The notes below the pieces were generated by a model, which was given only the letters and a program-made list of their open reading frames with translations, was not told the origin of the DNA and made no database searches. Positions 19,545 through 28,719 of a DNA stretch of 64,000 nt are shown here, in pieces (position 1 is the stretch's first letter; each line of letters begins with the position of its first letter). The position numbers and the translations under genes are program-made. Source of the stretch: Paralteromonas sediminis (GTDB taxonomy: Bacteria; Pseudomonadota; Gammaproteobacteria; Enterobacterales; Alteromonadaceae). The stretch lies in NCBI RefSeq assembly GCF_003820355.1, contig NZ_RPOK01000005.1, positions 62,001-126,000 of the forward strand, written 5' to 3'.

Positions 19545-19551
19545 GCAGGGC
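19521..19551 (-). terminator. Native terminator of the host tRNA-Phe gene
   Basis: A ten-base stem (gccccgctca / tgagcagggc, one G-U pair) has an A-rich run on its left, giving a U run on the minus strand. It lies just beyond the 3' half of a tRNA-Phe that is transcribed leftward, so it is the original tRNA terminator now cut off from the tRNA promoter by the inserted island. Confidence 0.85.
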
Positions 19552-19560
19552 TTCCGGAAT

Positions 19561-19608
19561 AATGGTGCCCAGAGGCGGGATCGAACCACCGACACGCGGA
19601 TTTTCAAT
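19561..19608 (-). repeat. Left attachment repeat: 3' half of tRNA-Phe
   Basis: This 48-bp copy is identical to 43230-43277. Bases 19563-19608 read on the minus strand as tRNA-Phe positions 31-76 including encoded CCA. The match to tRNA stops exactly after the anticodon loop, where island DNA begins. It is not a working tRNA gene by itself. Confidence 0.93.
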
Positions 19609-19701
19609 GTAATACAAGGTTTTAATTATTTGTTTTAGTTGATTTTTTATTTTCTTTGCAAATTCTTTGCATAAGCCAGCGTTTCATGATCTACTATCAG
19701 C

Positions 19702-20991
19702 ATGGCTATATTAATTGAACGACACAACATCAATGACGAACTGTATATCTTTAAGCAGGATAACAGTGAACGTTGGTATGCGCGCTTTATACTGACAAAT
19801 CATAAAAAATGGCTGTGTAAATCGACCAAGAAGAAAGATAAGGATGAGGCCATCGCAATGGCACATCGTATCTTTCTTGACCATCAAATAAGACATGAAA
19901 ACAACAGCTTGGTACAGAGCAAGCGGTTTAAGGATGTTGCTGAGCGTGTTATCAAAAAGCTGGAACATCAGCTTGAACATGGCGGTGGAAAGCGGACTTA
20001 CAAAGACTATATCCGAGCACTAGAAAACTATCACATCCCCTACTTTGCTCGCACGTTCGTCACTTCCATAGACCAAGAAGCCATAACGAAATTCGATGAA
20101 TGGCGTAAGAGGAAAATGAGTAAACCGCCAGCTTCATCTACACTTCAAACACATAATTCGGCATTACACCTTGTATTCAAGGAAGCTATTGAGCAGAAAT
20201 GGATGATAGCCGCTCAAGTTCCAGTGCTATCATCAAAAGGTGAAGCTGGTACACGCCGTGCTGCTTTCTCAGAGGAAGAGTACGAAGCTGTACTTGAAGA
20301 AATCTACGAAGGTGAGCGAAACGCTCACAGTGAAAAAACCAGACAGATTCGAGAGTTGCTCTATGACTACTGCGAGATTGCGGTAAATACTGGTATCAGA
20401 CCCGGTACAGAGATGGAGAACCTGACTTGGAAAGACATTGAGATTAAGACTCAAGGCTCCAAGGCCCAGTTCTTTATCCATGTAACAAAAGGCAAAACCA
20501 CAAAGTACACAGGTACGCGAAAGGTGGTTTGTAAACGGGATGTCATAGGTGCATTAATTCGACTTCGCGAACGTTTTCCATTGCGCACTCCGAATCAAAA
20601 ACTATTGTTGTTGGCGAACGGTGAGTCGACACCACAGCTGGGCAAAGCATTCGAAAAAGCACTACAAAGCTCCGCGCTAAAAGATTCTCCCAGAGGTCCA
20701 AGAACTCTTTACTCGCTAAGGCATACCTACATCACTTGGCAGCTACTAGCTGGAACCAGCATGGACGTTATTGCACGCCAATGTGGAACGAGTGCAGCAA
20801 TGATTGAGCAGCACTATAGCCATGTTAAACCTGAGATGTTTGCAGATACTTTATCAGGAGTTACGTTTGATCAAGAAAAACCTCAGCCTAAATCGAAGAA
20901 AAGACAAGCTGTCGATGCCAAAAATATGGAACGCGATGAGAAACGGTTTAAAGAATGGGAAGCTGAGTATAAGAAACGCGGATGCATCTGA
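19702..20991 (+). CDS. int: Tyrosine-type integrase of the island
   Basis: A 429-aa tyrosine recombinase located 93 bases inside the left island edge, the usual place for the integrase. The N-terminal part (1-75) resembles an arm-binding domain and 75-170 a SAM-like core-binding domain. The catalytic domain has R233 (NTGIRPGTE), R340 in YSLRHTYIT and the nucleophile Y372 (IEQHYSHV). Tyr337 takes the place of the usual box-II histidine. A basic C-terminal tail follows. It most likely catalyses insertion into the tRNA-Phe anticodon loop. Confidence 0.93.
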   Translation: MAILIERHNINDELYIFKQDNSERWYARFILTNHKKWLCKSTKKKDKDEAIAMAHRIFLDHQIRHENNSLVQSKRFKDVAERVIKKLEHQLEHGGGKRTYKDYIRALENYHIPYFARTFVTSIDQEAITKFDEWRKRKMSKPPASSTLQTHNSALHLVFKEAIEQKWMIAAQVPVLSSKGEAGTRRAAFSEEEYEAVLEEIYEGERNAHSEKTRQIRELLYDYCEIAVNTGIRPGTEMENLTWKDIEIKTQGSKAQFFIHVTKGKTTKYTGTRKVVCKRDVIGALIRLRERFPLRTPNQKLLLLANGESTPQLGKAFEKALQSSALKDSPRGPRTLYSLRHTYITWQLLAGTSMDVIARQCGTSAAMIEQHYSHVKPEMFADTLSGVTFDQEKPQPKSKKRQAVDAKNMERDEKRFKEWEAEYKKRGCI

Positions 20992-21135
20992 CTCGGCTCC
21001 TTACTGCTTTGACATGCATTTAAAGACATACAGCTTTCCCAACTAAAACTCCTCTTGGGAAAATTGAACTATATTGCTACACTGTGTCTAAAAAAGTGTC
21101 TAATCAACTAAAAGCTTTTGGGAATTGCAAAGTTT

Positions 21136-22023
21136 ATGAATGGAAAATTTCAGGACGCACCTTTGGTTTATGTCTGTGCTCAGTTTAAGTTTAATTTTCT
21201 AGATCTAACCCTTGAGCAAGAAATAGCAGTTGGACAAGCTCTACAAAAAACAATTTTCAGAAAGCGGTTAAATTCCAAAGACTCGGTCACATCAATTACT
21301 CCTGGGGCTACTCCTAGGGTAGAAAACCTAACGGTGGAGCGTGAGGCGTACTTCTCCATGGACCAAAGAAACTGCCTTGTTATAGATAAAGACAATAATC
21401 TAATCGAATTTAGAACAAGCAGATACGAAAGATCGAATGATTTCATTGGAAATATATTCGCAGCTTTGAAAGCTATGACCGAAGCAGTTACACCCATGCA
21501 AGATTTTTCTGTTGCTGAAGTCAGTTTCAATTATGTTGATATAATCGCGCCTAAAGCTGATCGGCAGTTGCAAGACTATTTTGCTCATGGGGATAAAGCA
21601 TTACCACTGTCTGTAATTAAAGACGTCTCTGACAATGATGTTTTACAAATAGGTAGCACGCGATTCACAAGGGTTCTCAAAGACAATAGAACAAGATTAG
21701 ATATTGAGATTGAGCAGCTTCCAAAGTCATCCTCGACTCCAGAAATAAAATATCTACCAAATCAGTTAGTCGAGAGAAATCGAGCCTTTTCGATGCCTAT
21801 TGATTTACCTTCGACATTGAATGTATTGGAAGAAGGTTTCTATGCTATGGTATGGACAAAAGCAAGTAAACTGCCACAGGATGACATAGGACTTGGCAGT
21901 CAAGAAGTTGAACAACTCTGCGTCAAGACACATGGTTTGGCAAAAGAGAGCTTTCACTCACTAATCAACCAAGATGTTTGTAAAACTGACTGGAACTGGG
22001 TTGATATCAAGCAGGAGCATTAA
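21136..22023 (+). CDS. TIGR04255-like protein, first gene of a three-gene unit
   Basis: About 295 aa (an upstream TTG at 21118 would add six residues; neither has a strong ribosome site). The N-terminal APLVYVCAQFKFNF and the middle LDIEIEQL region resemble the sporadically distributed TIGR04255 family, whose function is unknown and which is often found on mobile islands. No signal peptide or membrane segment is visible. Two bases separate its stop from the next start, and all three genes run the same way, suggesting one transcript starting just after the integrase. A defence or toxin-related role is only a guess. Confidence 0.65.
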   Translation: MNGKFQDAPLVYVCAQFKFNFLDLTLEQEIAVGQALQKTIFRKRLNSKDSVTSITPGATPRVENLTVEREAYFSMDQRNCLVIDKDNNLIEFRTSRYERSNDFIGNIFAALKAMTEAVTPMQDFSVAEVSFNYVDIIAPKADRQLQDYFAHGDKALPLSVIKDVSDNDVLQIGSTRFTRVLKDNRTRLDIEIEQLPKSSSTPEIKYLPNQLVERNRAFSMPIDLPSTLNVLEEGFYAMVWTKASKLPQDDIGLGSQEVEQLCVKTHGLAKESFHSLINQDVCKTDWNWVDIKQEH

Positions 22024-22025
22024 GA

Positions 22026-22637
22026 ATGGATGGATATGTAGCAGAATCTCCTAATCCTGAAACATATGTAGAGCAGCGAGCATATGCTAGCGGTAACACC
22101 TATGCAGACAGATTTCTCTCGATAAAGCAGCAGTCAAGCTTTTCAAGAGGCGATGATATTCATACAAAGCACAGAGTATATGTGTTTGTCGTAAATCAAA
22201 CCGAAGGTCTTGAACAGCCAGCACAACCTCAAGAAGCGTTATCAATTAGCGAGATTCAAAAACATATCGAGTCCGTTCTGAACTTTAACTCAACTCAAGC
22301 TGCTAAAATGGTAGGCGTGTCCAGAGCCACTTATTACAATCATAGGAACGAGTCTCAACCAAGCGAAGGTATTGTTCGCCTATATAATTCAGCATATGAA
22401 ACCGTGAATAGAATTAGTGCATCGTATCCGGACGCACTAAAATCAATCAAACGAGTCCTTGTAAATGGCAAAACTTTATTGTCTTGGATGACAACAAACA
22501 AAGTAGACAATGAGGAGCTAGTCGAGCTAGCAAAGGTCGTACACGAAAAGGTGCAAGGTCAAACTCACCCCGAACCAAAAGCTATATCAAGAGAAACTCA
22601 AGATAAGCGAAAATTGATGAATTCGCGTTACGCGTAG
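22026..22637 (+). CDS. Unknown protein with central helix-turn-helix
   Basis: A 203-aa protein, start supported by CAGGAG seven bases upstream. The first 80 residues show no known domain. Residues 95-115 (NSTQAAKMVGVSRATYYNH) look like a helix-turn-helix. The following helical stretch (VNGKTLLSWMTTNKVD) resembles antitoxin or regulator tails only loosely. Being coupled between a TIGR04255-like gene and an unknown 303-aa gene, it may regulate the unit. Not otherwise recognised. Confidence 0.55.
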   Translation: MDGYVAESPNPETYVEQRAYASGNTYADRFLSIKQQSSFSRGDDIHTKHRVYVFVVNQTEGLEQPAQPQEALSISEIQKHIESVLNFNSTQAAKMVGVSRATYYNHRNESQPSEGIVRLYNSAYETVNRISASYPDALKSIKRVLVNGKTLLSWMTTNKVDNEELVELAKVVHEKVQGQTHPEPKAISRETQDKRKLMNSRYA

Positions 22638-22658
22638 CCAAAAGTCGTTTGAGGAAGT

Positions 22659-23570
22659 ATGGACACAACGATGTCGACTGGTTTTTATGAGAACGGGATT
22701 ACACAAGGCTGTGTTATTCCATTACGTATTTTTGATGCTACTCAAAAGCAAGCGGTTTTAGATGCATTACCTAGAAAGAAACATCGCGCCAAAATAAGCA
22801 TTGTCAAAGATACAAACTTCGCGGTAATTTTAACCCAAGAGTGCGACCTCAATGCACCTCCACAGCGCCAACCGACAATTGAATTAGCGATAGCGAAGCC
22901 TGCGAAGAAAAATGAACGTCTAATCCTTGCTAAAAACCTTCATAAAATCCATGTACTTCATGATGATATCGGCTATATCGAGTTAGAATCAGACCTAATT
23001 GTTCAGTTGGAGAAAACTGAATTTCAACAGACTATAGTTGACGCTCGGGACAGTATCATAAGTAGCAATAATAACTTCAAGAATCTTATTATTAAGTGGC
23101 GATTACTTTCGTATGCAAGGGAGCCATTTCCTCATGAAGTTAATCAGCTAGTTAAAACTGCTATAAATGATAGTGAAGATACGAGACTTCATGACCTTCT
23201 GACTGGCAACACGGCAATAGACAAGCTAGTGGCGTATGTTTTTCCTGAGAATGAAGACGCCGAACACTATTACCTTGCTCTATCGCTACTATTGTATGAA
23301 GTAGATGACGACGCTAAAGAAGACATCGCCAGTGAATTTTATAGCATTTTAGAAGACCTTCACGGTAAAAGCGATAGGGTCACGATCCTCAACGTCGCAG
23401 ATAACCTGATAGACGCACCAGAAGAAGTTGTGGAGGCTGATATTTATCCAGAACCTGCGTTCAGGCCATCAGATATTCAGCTAAGTGACTTCTTTAAATA
23501 CCGAGAGTATAACGTCGAATACTTATGCTACTCTGATGATAGTGGCGAGAGAATTGACGAAGAAGATTAG
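22659..23570 (+). CDS. Unknown 303-aa protein, third gene of the unit
   Basis: A soluble acidic protein, with GAGGA just before the start (an ATG four codons later is also possible). Near residue 60 is FAVILTQECDLN, a Q-x-C-D segment within a short beta-rich N-terminal region that recalls small domains seen in other island-borne hypothetical proteins, but no family can be named with confidence. The C-terminal half is helical and rich in Asp/Glu. It closes the unit, 21 bases after the HTH gene. Confidence 0.5.
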   Translation: MDTTMSTGFYENGITQGCVIPLRIFDATQKQAVLDALPRKKHRAKISIVKDTNFAVILTQECDLNAPPQRQPTIELAIAKPAKKNERLILAKNLHKIHVLHDDIGYIELESDLIVQLEKTEFQQTIVDARDSIISSNNNFKNLIIKWRLLSYAREPFPHEVNQLVKTAINDSEDTRLHDLLTGNTAIDKLVAYVFPENEDAEHYYLALSLLLYEVDDDAKEDIASEFYSILEDLHGKSDRVTILNVADNLIDAPEEVVEADIYPEPAFRPSDIQLSDFFKYREYNVEYLCYSDDSGERIDEED

Positions 23571-24032
23571 TTGCACAGGTGATTTGTACTAACCAGTTCT
23601 TTTTTGTTATTTACACAACAGAATCGAACTCGTTACAGGTATGAACTGAGAGTACAAGCCTCTTGCCGCCAGGAGACTCTGCACAATACAAAAACCTAAT
23701 GGCTCCGATTATAAGTCAGTTCAGTTGAGTACTGAACAGTAGCATGCTTAGTGCAACTCATAAGGGTAGCAACTGTTAATCCGCATTAACGTGGAGCTAT
23801 TTCTGGCTGTTATCTTTACAACCATTTTCGTTATCAGCGGCTATTAACAGTAACTATTTCGAATTTGTTGGGGTGTTTGACTTAGTTAGTTGGAGCCAGT
23901 TACTACTTACCTTCTGAGCCCGTTAGATACAGCAACAGAACTTTAGAATACTTTGTAGCTAATTCGGCTTAATACGAACAGGTTACATTTAGCGTCACAT
24001 TACGGGCAATTGCCCCACCTACTTTGTTAGGT
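23571..24032. other. Non-coding gap of 462 bases with one long-range inverted repeat
   Basis: No convincing gene is seen between the three-gene unit and the converging nuclease-like gene. Arms at 23772-23784 (actgttaatccgc) and 23837-23851 pair over 13 bases with a two-base bulge around a 52-base loop. There is no U run, so it is not a simple terminator. A small RNA is possible but unsupported. Confidence 0.4.
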
Positions 24033-24917
24033 TCATAGAACTCTATTGATAATAAAAGGCAAAAATATCTCATCCGAATTTTCTTGTAGATCATTACCTA
24101 CTCGACAATCAATATTGACCAAGAAATTTCCATCAGCGAACTGGACGTTCTTTCTGTGTCCATCTTCACGTTGCATCAGCATATCTATTGCTTGACTAGG
24201 AATTTTTCCTGCGAACTGTTTGAGTATTTTCTCGTCAAAATCGAAAGACAACACGTAGCTGTCCCCTTCTTCTGTTTTTATGCCAGAGCCCGTGGTAAAT
24301 AGATTTGGATCTAACTGTGCAATGAACCCAATGGGTACGTCTGGAAAAATAAGGCTCTTAAATTCATAAAAGCCCATCCGCTTTAAATGCAAGCCAAAAT
24401 CTTTCGCCAAAGTGAAGTCGGTATTAATAACACGTTCAGGTGAAATATGCTTTTTTAGCACATCGTAATATTGTGCCAGCGATCTCATGTCAAAATGTAA
24501 AACAGGCTCGCTTTTACTTATGTGGAAAAGAACGAACTCTCTGCCATTGCATAGCGCAAATAGGGGAACTCTTATTTCGCTATGGATAGCATATGAGTAT
24601 GCCTGTTCGACATGCTTGCCATCTAGAATATTCTCATTTGGCCCTTTGGCCTCAAGAATCCAAGAATATCTATCATTTACCTCGAAAAGATAGTCTGGGA
24701 TGCACGTAATCTTCTTTCGGGAACTACCAACAGAAACGAACGGATGCTCGAGAGCCTTACTCCTAATAGTCTTGAAGGGCTTAGAAGGACCATACCCAAC
24801 AGCCTTTACTATTGGCACTATTATCTCTTCTCTCACAGAGTCTTCTTTAAAGTCCAGATCATCCAAAACTTCGAAATTGAAGCCTTCTATTGGGTTAAAG
24901 GATTTTTCAAATTTCAA
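24033..24917 (-). CDS. Solitary HsdR N-terminal-type (PD-(D/E)XK) nuclease-like protein
   Basis: A 294-aa protein whose first 110 residues match the N-terminal nuclease domain of type I restriction R subunits: an early Glu (E30), CIPDYLFEV with D75, and ILEAKG with E89 and K91, the PD-ExK catalytic set. The remaining 180 residues are unrecognised, and there is no helicase domain. It has no adjacent methylase, unlike the complete HsdMSR system 12 kb away. It could be a stand-alone defence nuclease, or a scaffold protein that has lost its partner. Confidence 0.7.
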   Translation of the reverse strand: MKFEKSFNPIEGFNFEVLDDLDFKEDSVREEIIVPIVKAVGYGPSKPFKTIRSKALEHPFVSVGSSRKKITCIPDYLFEVNDRYSWILEAKGPNENILDGKHVEQAYSYAIHSEIRVPLFALCNGREFVLFHISKSEPVLHFDMRSLAQYYDVLKKHISPERVINTDFTLAKDFGLHLKRMGFYEFKSLIFPDVPIGFIAQLDPNLFTTGSGIKTEEGDSYVLSFDFDEKILKQFAGKIPSQAIDMLMQREDGHRKNVQFADGNFLVNIDCRVGNDLQENSDEIFLPFIINRVL

Positions 24918-25167
24918 ATGCTAAGTTCCAACTAAAATGCATAAAAGCTAATTACTAGCCTTTATGGTAACACTCGTTTCTGCTGAGAAAACATTTTCTG
25001 TGTTTTCGTAGGATGGCTTAAATTTTTTTGCTCTACGAAGTGGAAGTTAGAATCTAAAACGAGTAGCTAAAGCAATTGGCGCACAGTTACCTTCAACATA
25101 CATTATCAGTATCTATTTTCAACAGATGCCGTTGCTAGTTCCATAGCTATTTAGGTCATGACAATTG

Positions 25168-26265
25168 CTATACATTGATCAAAGTATTAGCAAGATTAGT
25201 TAGCAGTTGGCGAAACTGTGACTCGATTTTCTCCTTGTCGATGATACAAGTATGTTTCAATACCGCTTTTTTCTTCCCCGGCTCGATTGTCTTAAAAACA
25301 GCTTGAAGACTATTACGAAGCACCTCTAGTTTTTCTTGGTCGTTGAGTTCTGGGAAGAAAGTAGGCTTCATTACTCTGATACCTCGGAATGCTTCGGAGA
25401 TAGTGCCTATACTCTGCAAAGAAAGGTTCTTGCGTTTTTCATTACTTTGACTGTGACCATTGAATACTCTTTCAAGACGAACAGTGCCTTGGATATCCTT
25501 TAACTGGTTATAGCTATAGTCTTGGTTCTTGATCCTACAAACTCTGGCAGGGATGTCGTAGTTTTTGAATGGATTAGAATTACGTGAGCCACACCTCTCA
25601 AATTCGCACCAAAGACCATTGCTGTCATCACGTCTGAGGAAGGTAACGCTGGCTCTGGAATCGCATAAGACGTGAACAAATAGCTTTGGTACTCGGTACA
25701 AGTCGATTGCACGCTCAATTACGTTTAAAAACGAGCTAGATAAGACTTCTTGGTATCGGGCTTTCCCAAGTGCTGTCTTCAATAACTTAAAGAACTGGAG
25801 CAACTGTATTTCAGACAACTTACTGGGGTTGAACGATACCTTTATTCGCCTCGCTATCATGATGGGCTCATAGAGCAAAACGACTTTAACGCCAGAACTG
25901 AAAACGACAGATAACCTTTTGGCATACTTGGAGAGGTATCTTTGTTGTCTTGTGGCTGTCCTATTCCGAAGTTTATACGAGTCAGTAACACTTGCACTAA
26001 ACCTCTTCAATGTCGTAAATATGGATGCCTGCTCCGCCTCAGTAACATCAACTGTCAGCTCAATTTTGTCTAGCAGACAGTTTGCAGTTTGTTTGCCTGA
26101 TAACTGTTTATGGAGCCTATATCCATATTTACGTAGTAGTTTCTTATTGTTGAGAATATCCAGTAATGCTTGTTCGTTAACAGCCTTTGATTGCCCACTG
26201 TCACTGTATAAATTATTAAGAATAGTTACTTGTTGAGATACTACATTAAGTAAATGACTGGTCAT
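25168..26265 (-). CDS. Possible rolling-circle Rep-like protein
   Basis: A 365-aa basic protein. Several spaced segments recall replication initiators of small phages and plasmids: RIKVSFNPSKLS near residue 140, IERAIDLYRVP near 185, CGSRNSNPFKNYD near 235 and GTVRLERVF near 265. No motif is decisive and the catalytic tyrosine cannot be assigned. A perfect 30-bp palindrome lies 55 bases upstream and could be its origin or operator. If right, the island contains a replication module; the alternative is an unrelated unknown protein. Confidence 0.4.
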   Translation of the reverse strand: MTSHLLNVVSQQVTILNNLYSDSGQSKAVNEQALLDILNNKKLLRKYGYRLHKQLSGKQTANCLLDKIELTVDVTEAEQASIFTTLKRFSASVTDSYKLRNRTATRQQRYLSKYAKRLSVVFSSGVKVVLLYEPIMIARRIKVSFNPSKLSEIQLLQFFKLLKTALGKARYQEVLSSSFLNVIERAIDLYRVPKLFVHVLCDSRASVTFLRRDDSNGLWCEFERCGSRNSNPFKNYDIPARVCRIKNQDYSYNQLKDIQGTVRLERVFNGHSQSNEKRKNLSLQSIGTISEAFRGIRVMKPTFFPELNDQEKLEVLRNSLQAVFKTIEPGKKKAVLKHTCIIDKEKIESQFRQLLTNLANTLINV

Positions 26266-26320
26266 AAATTTGATCCTCGTACTAAAAGATCAAATTAGTA
26301 TTTACATATAGATATCAGCG

Positions 26321-26350
26321 ATAATTTGTCGCGAATTCGCGACAAATTAT
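26321..26350. repeat. Perfect 30-bp palindrome upstream of the Rep-like gene
   Basis: The half-site ataatttgtcgcgaa is followed directly by its exact reverse complement. It touches the stop codon of the 125-aa gene and lies 55 bases before the start of the Rep-like gene, both leftward. No U run follows on the minus strand, so an operator or origin is more likely than a terminator. Its 16-bp centre recurs at 30980-30995. Confidence 0.85.
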
Positions 26351-26728
26351 CTACCTGATTAGTTTGAGCCGAACGCCAGGCTTGTCCCCATGTTTATCTT
26401 TTTTAGCTGGTAAATCAATGCTGTACTCGTAAAGTCCAGCCATCGAAATGTATTTTAAAGCTGAACTCATGGCTCCCTTACTCGGTACTATTTTTCTACC
26501 TGAAAATCTTGCTACCTTTCTTGCTAATGACTGTAAGTCCTTGTAGAAAAGTGCTCGCACCGGCTTAGCTCTTCCCCTTGAAATTAAAAATAACGTTATA
26601 TCTATAGATAATTTTGGAAGCTTTGTAGATTCGTCGTTGCTTGCACGTAGCATCCTCATTATCAACTTTCCCCTAACTCCAGAAGCAAAAGCCCTGCCTT
26701 TATCTTCGTCTTGAACTGTATCAGTCAT
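26351..26728 (-). CDS. Unknown 125-aa basic protein
   Basis: Not recognised. The protein is basic and helical in the middle (LQSLARKVARFSGRK) with a C-terminal beta-rich end (GVRLKLI), which could be a small winged-helix domain. It precedes the Rep-like gene on the same strand, separated by the 30-bp palindrome, so it may be a regulator of that gene. Codon use is AT-rich like the rest of this block. Confidence 0.5.
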   Translation of the reverse strand: MTDTVQDEDKGRAFASGVRGKLIMRMLRASNDESTKLPKLSIDITLFLISRGRAKPVRALFYKDLQSLARKVARFSGRKIVPSKGAMSSALKYISMAGLYEYSIDLPAKKDKHGDKPGVRLKLIR

Positions 26729-26921
26729 TCCATCTTCCCATTTATTGTTGCAAAAAAAACACCTTATCAGGTTCTCATAATACGAACAATATTTTAATAT
26801 TGGGTTCCCATTGTGAGAACTGTTAAAAACTATACCCCATAATTTTATTGGCTCTAAATGGTATTGATTTTATATTAAAAGTGATCTAATAATTAATTGA
26901 TTTATTAATTAAGGGGTTTTT

Positions 26922-27647
26922 ATGGATGCTGTAAAGAAGTTGGGCATGCCGGAGATTTCAAAATTGATTGCCTACGGCGGCTACCCTGATAATTGCAGAG
27001 CAATGGTTAGGTTTAAGCAGGAAGAAGGGTGGTTAGCCTTGGGTTATAAAAGCTATAACGCGTGGAGAGTGAAAACAATGCCAAAAAGGAAAAATGAGGC
27101 CGACGAGCTCAATGATGCAGGATTTGTTCAGCTCCACCTAGTTGGTGAAGACAGAATTGGAAGTATCAGATTAGATAGAGCTGTAGCATTGTCTGAGGCG
27201 TTCAGCCTTGATCGTTTGATGGAAGTTGTTGATAGTTTAGGTGGGCTTAAAAAAGCTTGTAAATGTAGGCCAGCAAAAATTCGAGATGCAATAAATCACC
27301 GATATCCTGGCTTATTGCACAGGAGGGAGATTGAAGATAAAGAGAAAGAGGAATATGAACGAGTGAAAAATGAGGATATGGTGAGATTCATATTTGACAA
27401 ACTTCCACTATCGAGTCAGTTCGAGTTTTTCTCTGAAAGATGGCATGAATTCGTGGAGGGAGATATTCCCCGCTCGCTAAGAGGCATTATTGAAATTATC
27501 AGGATTACGAACGGCCATGCAGAAACATTCAGAAGAACAATGGAACAAAGTATTCATGAGATCAATGATCCGATGTCTTACTTGTTCAAGGATATAAACA
27601 CATGCACGATTTTTGATGATCTCGACGAAATTGATGATAGTGAGTAA
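26922..27647 (+). CDS. Unknown 241-aa protein
   Basis: Not recognised. The start has AAGGGG seven bases upstream. The protein is mixed alpha with a charged middle (REIEDKEKEEYERVKNED) and an acidic end. Its stop overlaps the next gene's likely GTG start (GTGAGTAA), suggesting a coupled pair. It is divergent from the 125-aa gene; the 190-base AT-rich gap between them should hold both promoters. No signal or membrane segment is seen. Confidence 0.5.
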   Translation: MDAVKKLGMPEISKLIAYGGYPDNCRAMVRFKQEEGWLALGYKSYNAWRVKTMPKRKNEADELNDAGFVQLHLVGEDRIGSIRLDRAVALSEAFSLDRLMEVVDSLGGLKKACKCRPAKIRDAINHRYPGLLHRREIEDKEKEEYERVKNEDMVRFIFDKLPLSSQFEFFSERWHEFVEGDIPRSLRGIIEIIRITNGHAETFRRTMEQSIHEINDPMSYLFKDINTCTIFDDLDEIDDSE

Positions 27648-28596
27648 GCATGATCGCAAAACGTCAGAAACAGAAAATGCCTCAATTGCATTAAATAAAG
27701 AACAGTTTGATAAATATAATGAAGCCTCAAAAGGAACAATAACGCAACGTATTGATGAACTGGCTTTACAAGAAGGAAATCGACGTCTTACATCATATTT
27801 TGGACTAGAAAACCAATGGTATAAAACACTCGGCTATAGGAGTAAAAGTAGCTTTATTGCAAGCTTCCCATTATCTAGGCAGGAAGTTTACAAGGAAAGA
27901 AATCGAGCTCTAATCGAGTTAGTTATCTACAAAGGTAATTTTGAGAAGATTGGTACTGTTAGAGCTAGTCATTTGGACCTTTTAGATTCTCACGGCAAGC
28001 AGTATTACAAACAACCAGAGGATAGGTATGCATTTTTTGAAGGTGTATGGAGTTTACTCACTTCGTCGTCAGAATATGATCCGAAAACAGTTATCGCAAA
28101 CTGTATTTTGGCTCATATTAAAAAGTACGTTTGTGAAGATGCCAATATCGAGACAAAGGTGTCCGAAGAGACTCTAAGTAAGTTGATAAATAATGATGGT
28201 GATCAAGACCCTATCAGTAGAGACAAAACAGCACTAAACGACTCCAATCCTACAGAACGAGCTAGAGGAACTAAAAAGGAACAGGAAGTAAAACCTAAAC
28301 CTGAACTCAAACCTCAAAACTTAACACAGACTAAAACTAAAAGTACCTCCAACAAAGCAACCCGTATTCAAGAAGCTTACCTTGATGAAGAGTCTGTGGA
28401 ATTTGAAAGAAAGCTGACCAACAGGGACAAGGTAACTATGGTGCGCAAATGGATCAGCGAGCTGTTAGAGGAAGGTATATCACTATTTTTATTGCTTCCC
28501 AATGACCAGGAGAAACAAAGCAGGAAGAAGATTAAGAGTCAATTAAAAGACTCCTTAAAAAAGTGCAGGGTTGAAGGTAAAAAAACGGCTGTTTAA
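27640..28596 (+). CDS. Unknown 318-aa protein with basic C-terminus
   Basis: Not recognised. GTG at 27640 overlaps the preceding stop; TTG or ATG codons up to 27 bases upstream are possible starts. The first 180 residues are helical (LENQWYKTLGYRSKSSF). A low-complexity Lys/Pro/Glu linker (about 205-245) leads to a basic helical C-terminus rich in lysine (KKIKSQLKDSLKKC), as in DNA-binding proteins. Together with the preceding gene it may form a partition- or replication-type pair, but this is only contextual. Confidence 0.5.
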   Translation: MSKHDRKTSETENASIALNKEQFDKYNEASKGTITQRIDELALQEGNRRLTSYFGLENQWYKTLGYRSKSSFIASFPLSRQEVYKERNRALIELVIYKGNFEKIGTVRASHLDLLDSHGKQYYKQPEDRYAFFEGVWSLLTSSSEYDPKTVIANCILAHIKKYVCEDANIETKVSEETLSKLINNDGDQDPISRDKTALNDSNPTERARGTKKEQEVKPKPELKPQNLTQTKTKSTSNKATRIQEAYLDEESVEFERKLTNRDKVTMVRKWISELLEEGISLFLLLPNDQEKQSRKKIKSQLKDSLKKCRVEGKKTAV

Positions 28597-28719
28597 CTTT
28601 GTTATTTAGGTCAAAAACAGCGGCAGGAATCTCCTGAAATAGGCGTTACATTGTGGGTATGGCTGTGGTCCAGCAGCCGCTTTTTCCCACTAAAAACAAC
28701 GCTCATTCAGGAGGTTCCA

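Noticed and set aside
23772-23851. Inverted repeat as a terminator or riboswitch
   Set aside because: The loop is 52 bases long, there is a bulge and no U run; no known riboswitch pattern is visible.
24700-24935. Plus-strand small frames opposite the HsdR-N-like gene
   Set aside because: They are shadows of the long minus-strand gene whose nuclease motifs are clear.
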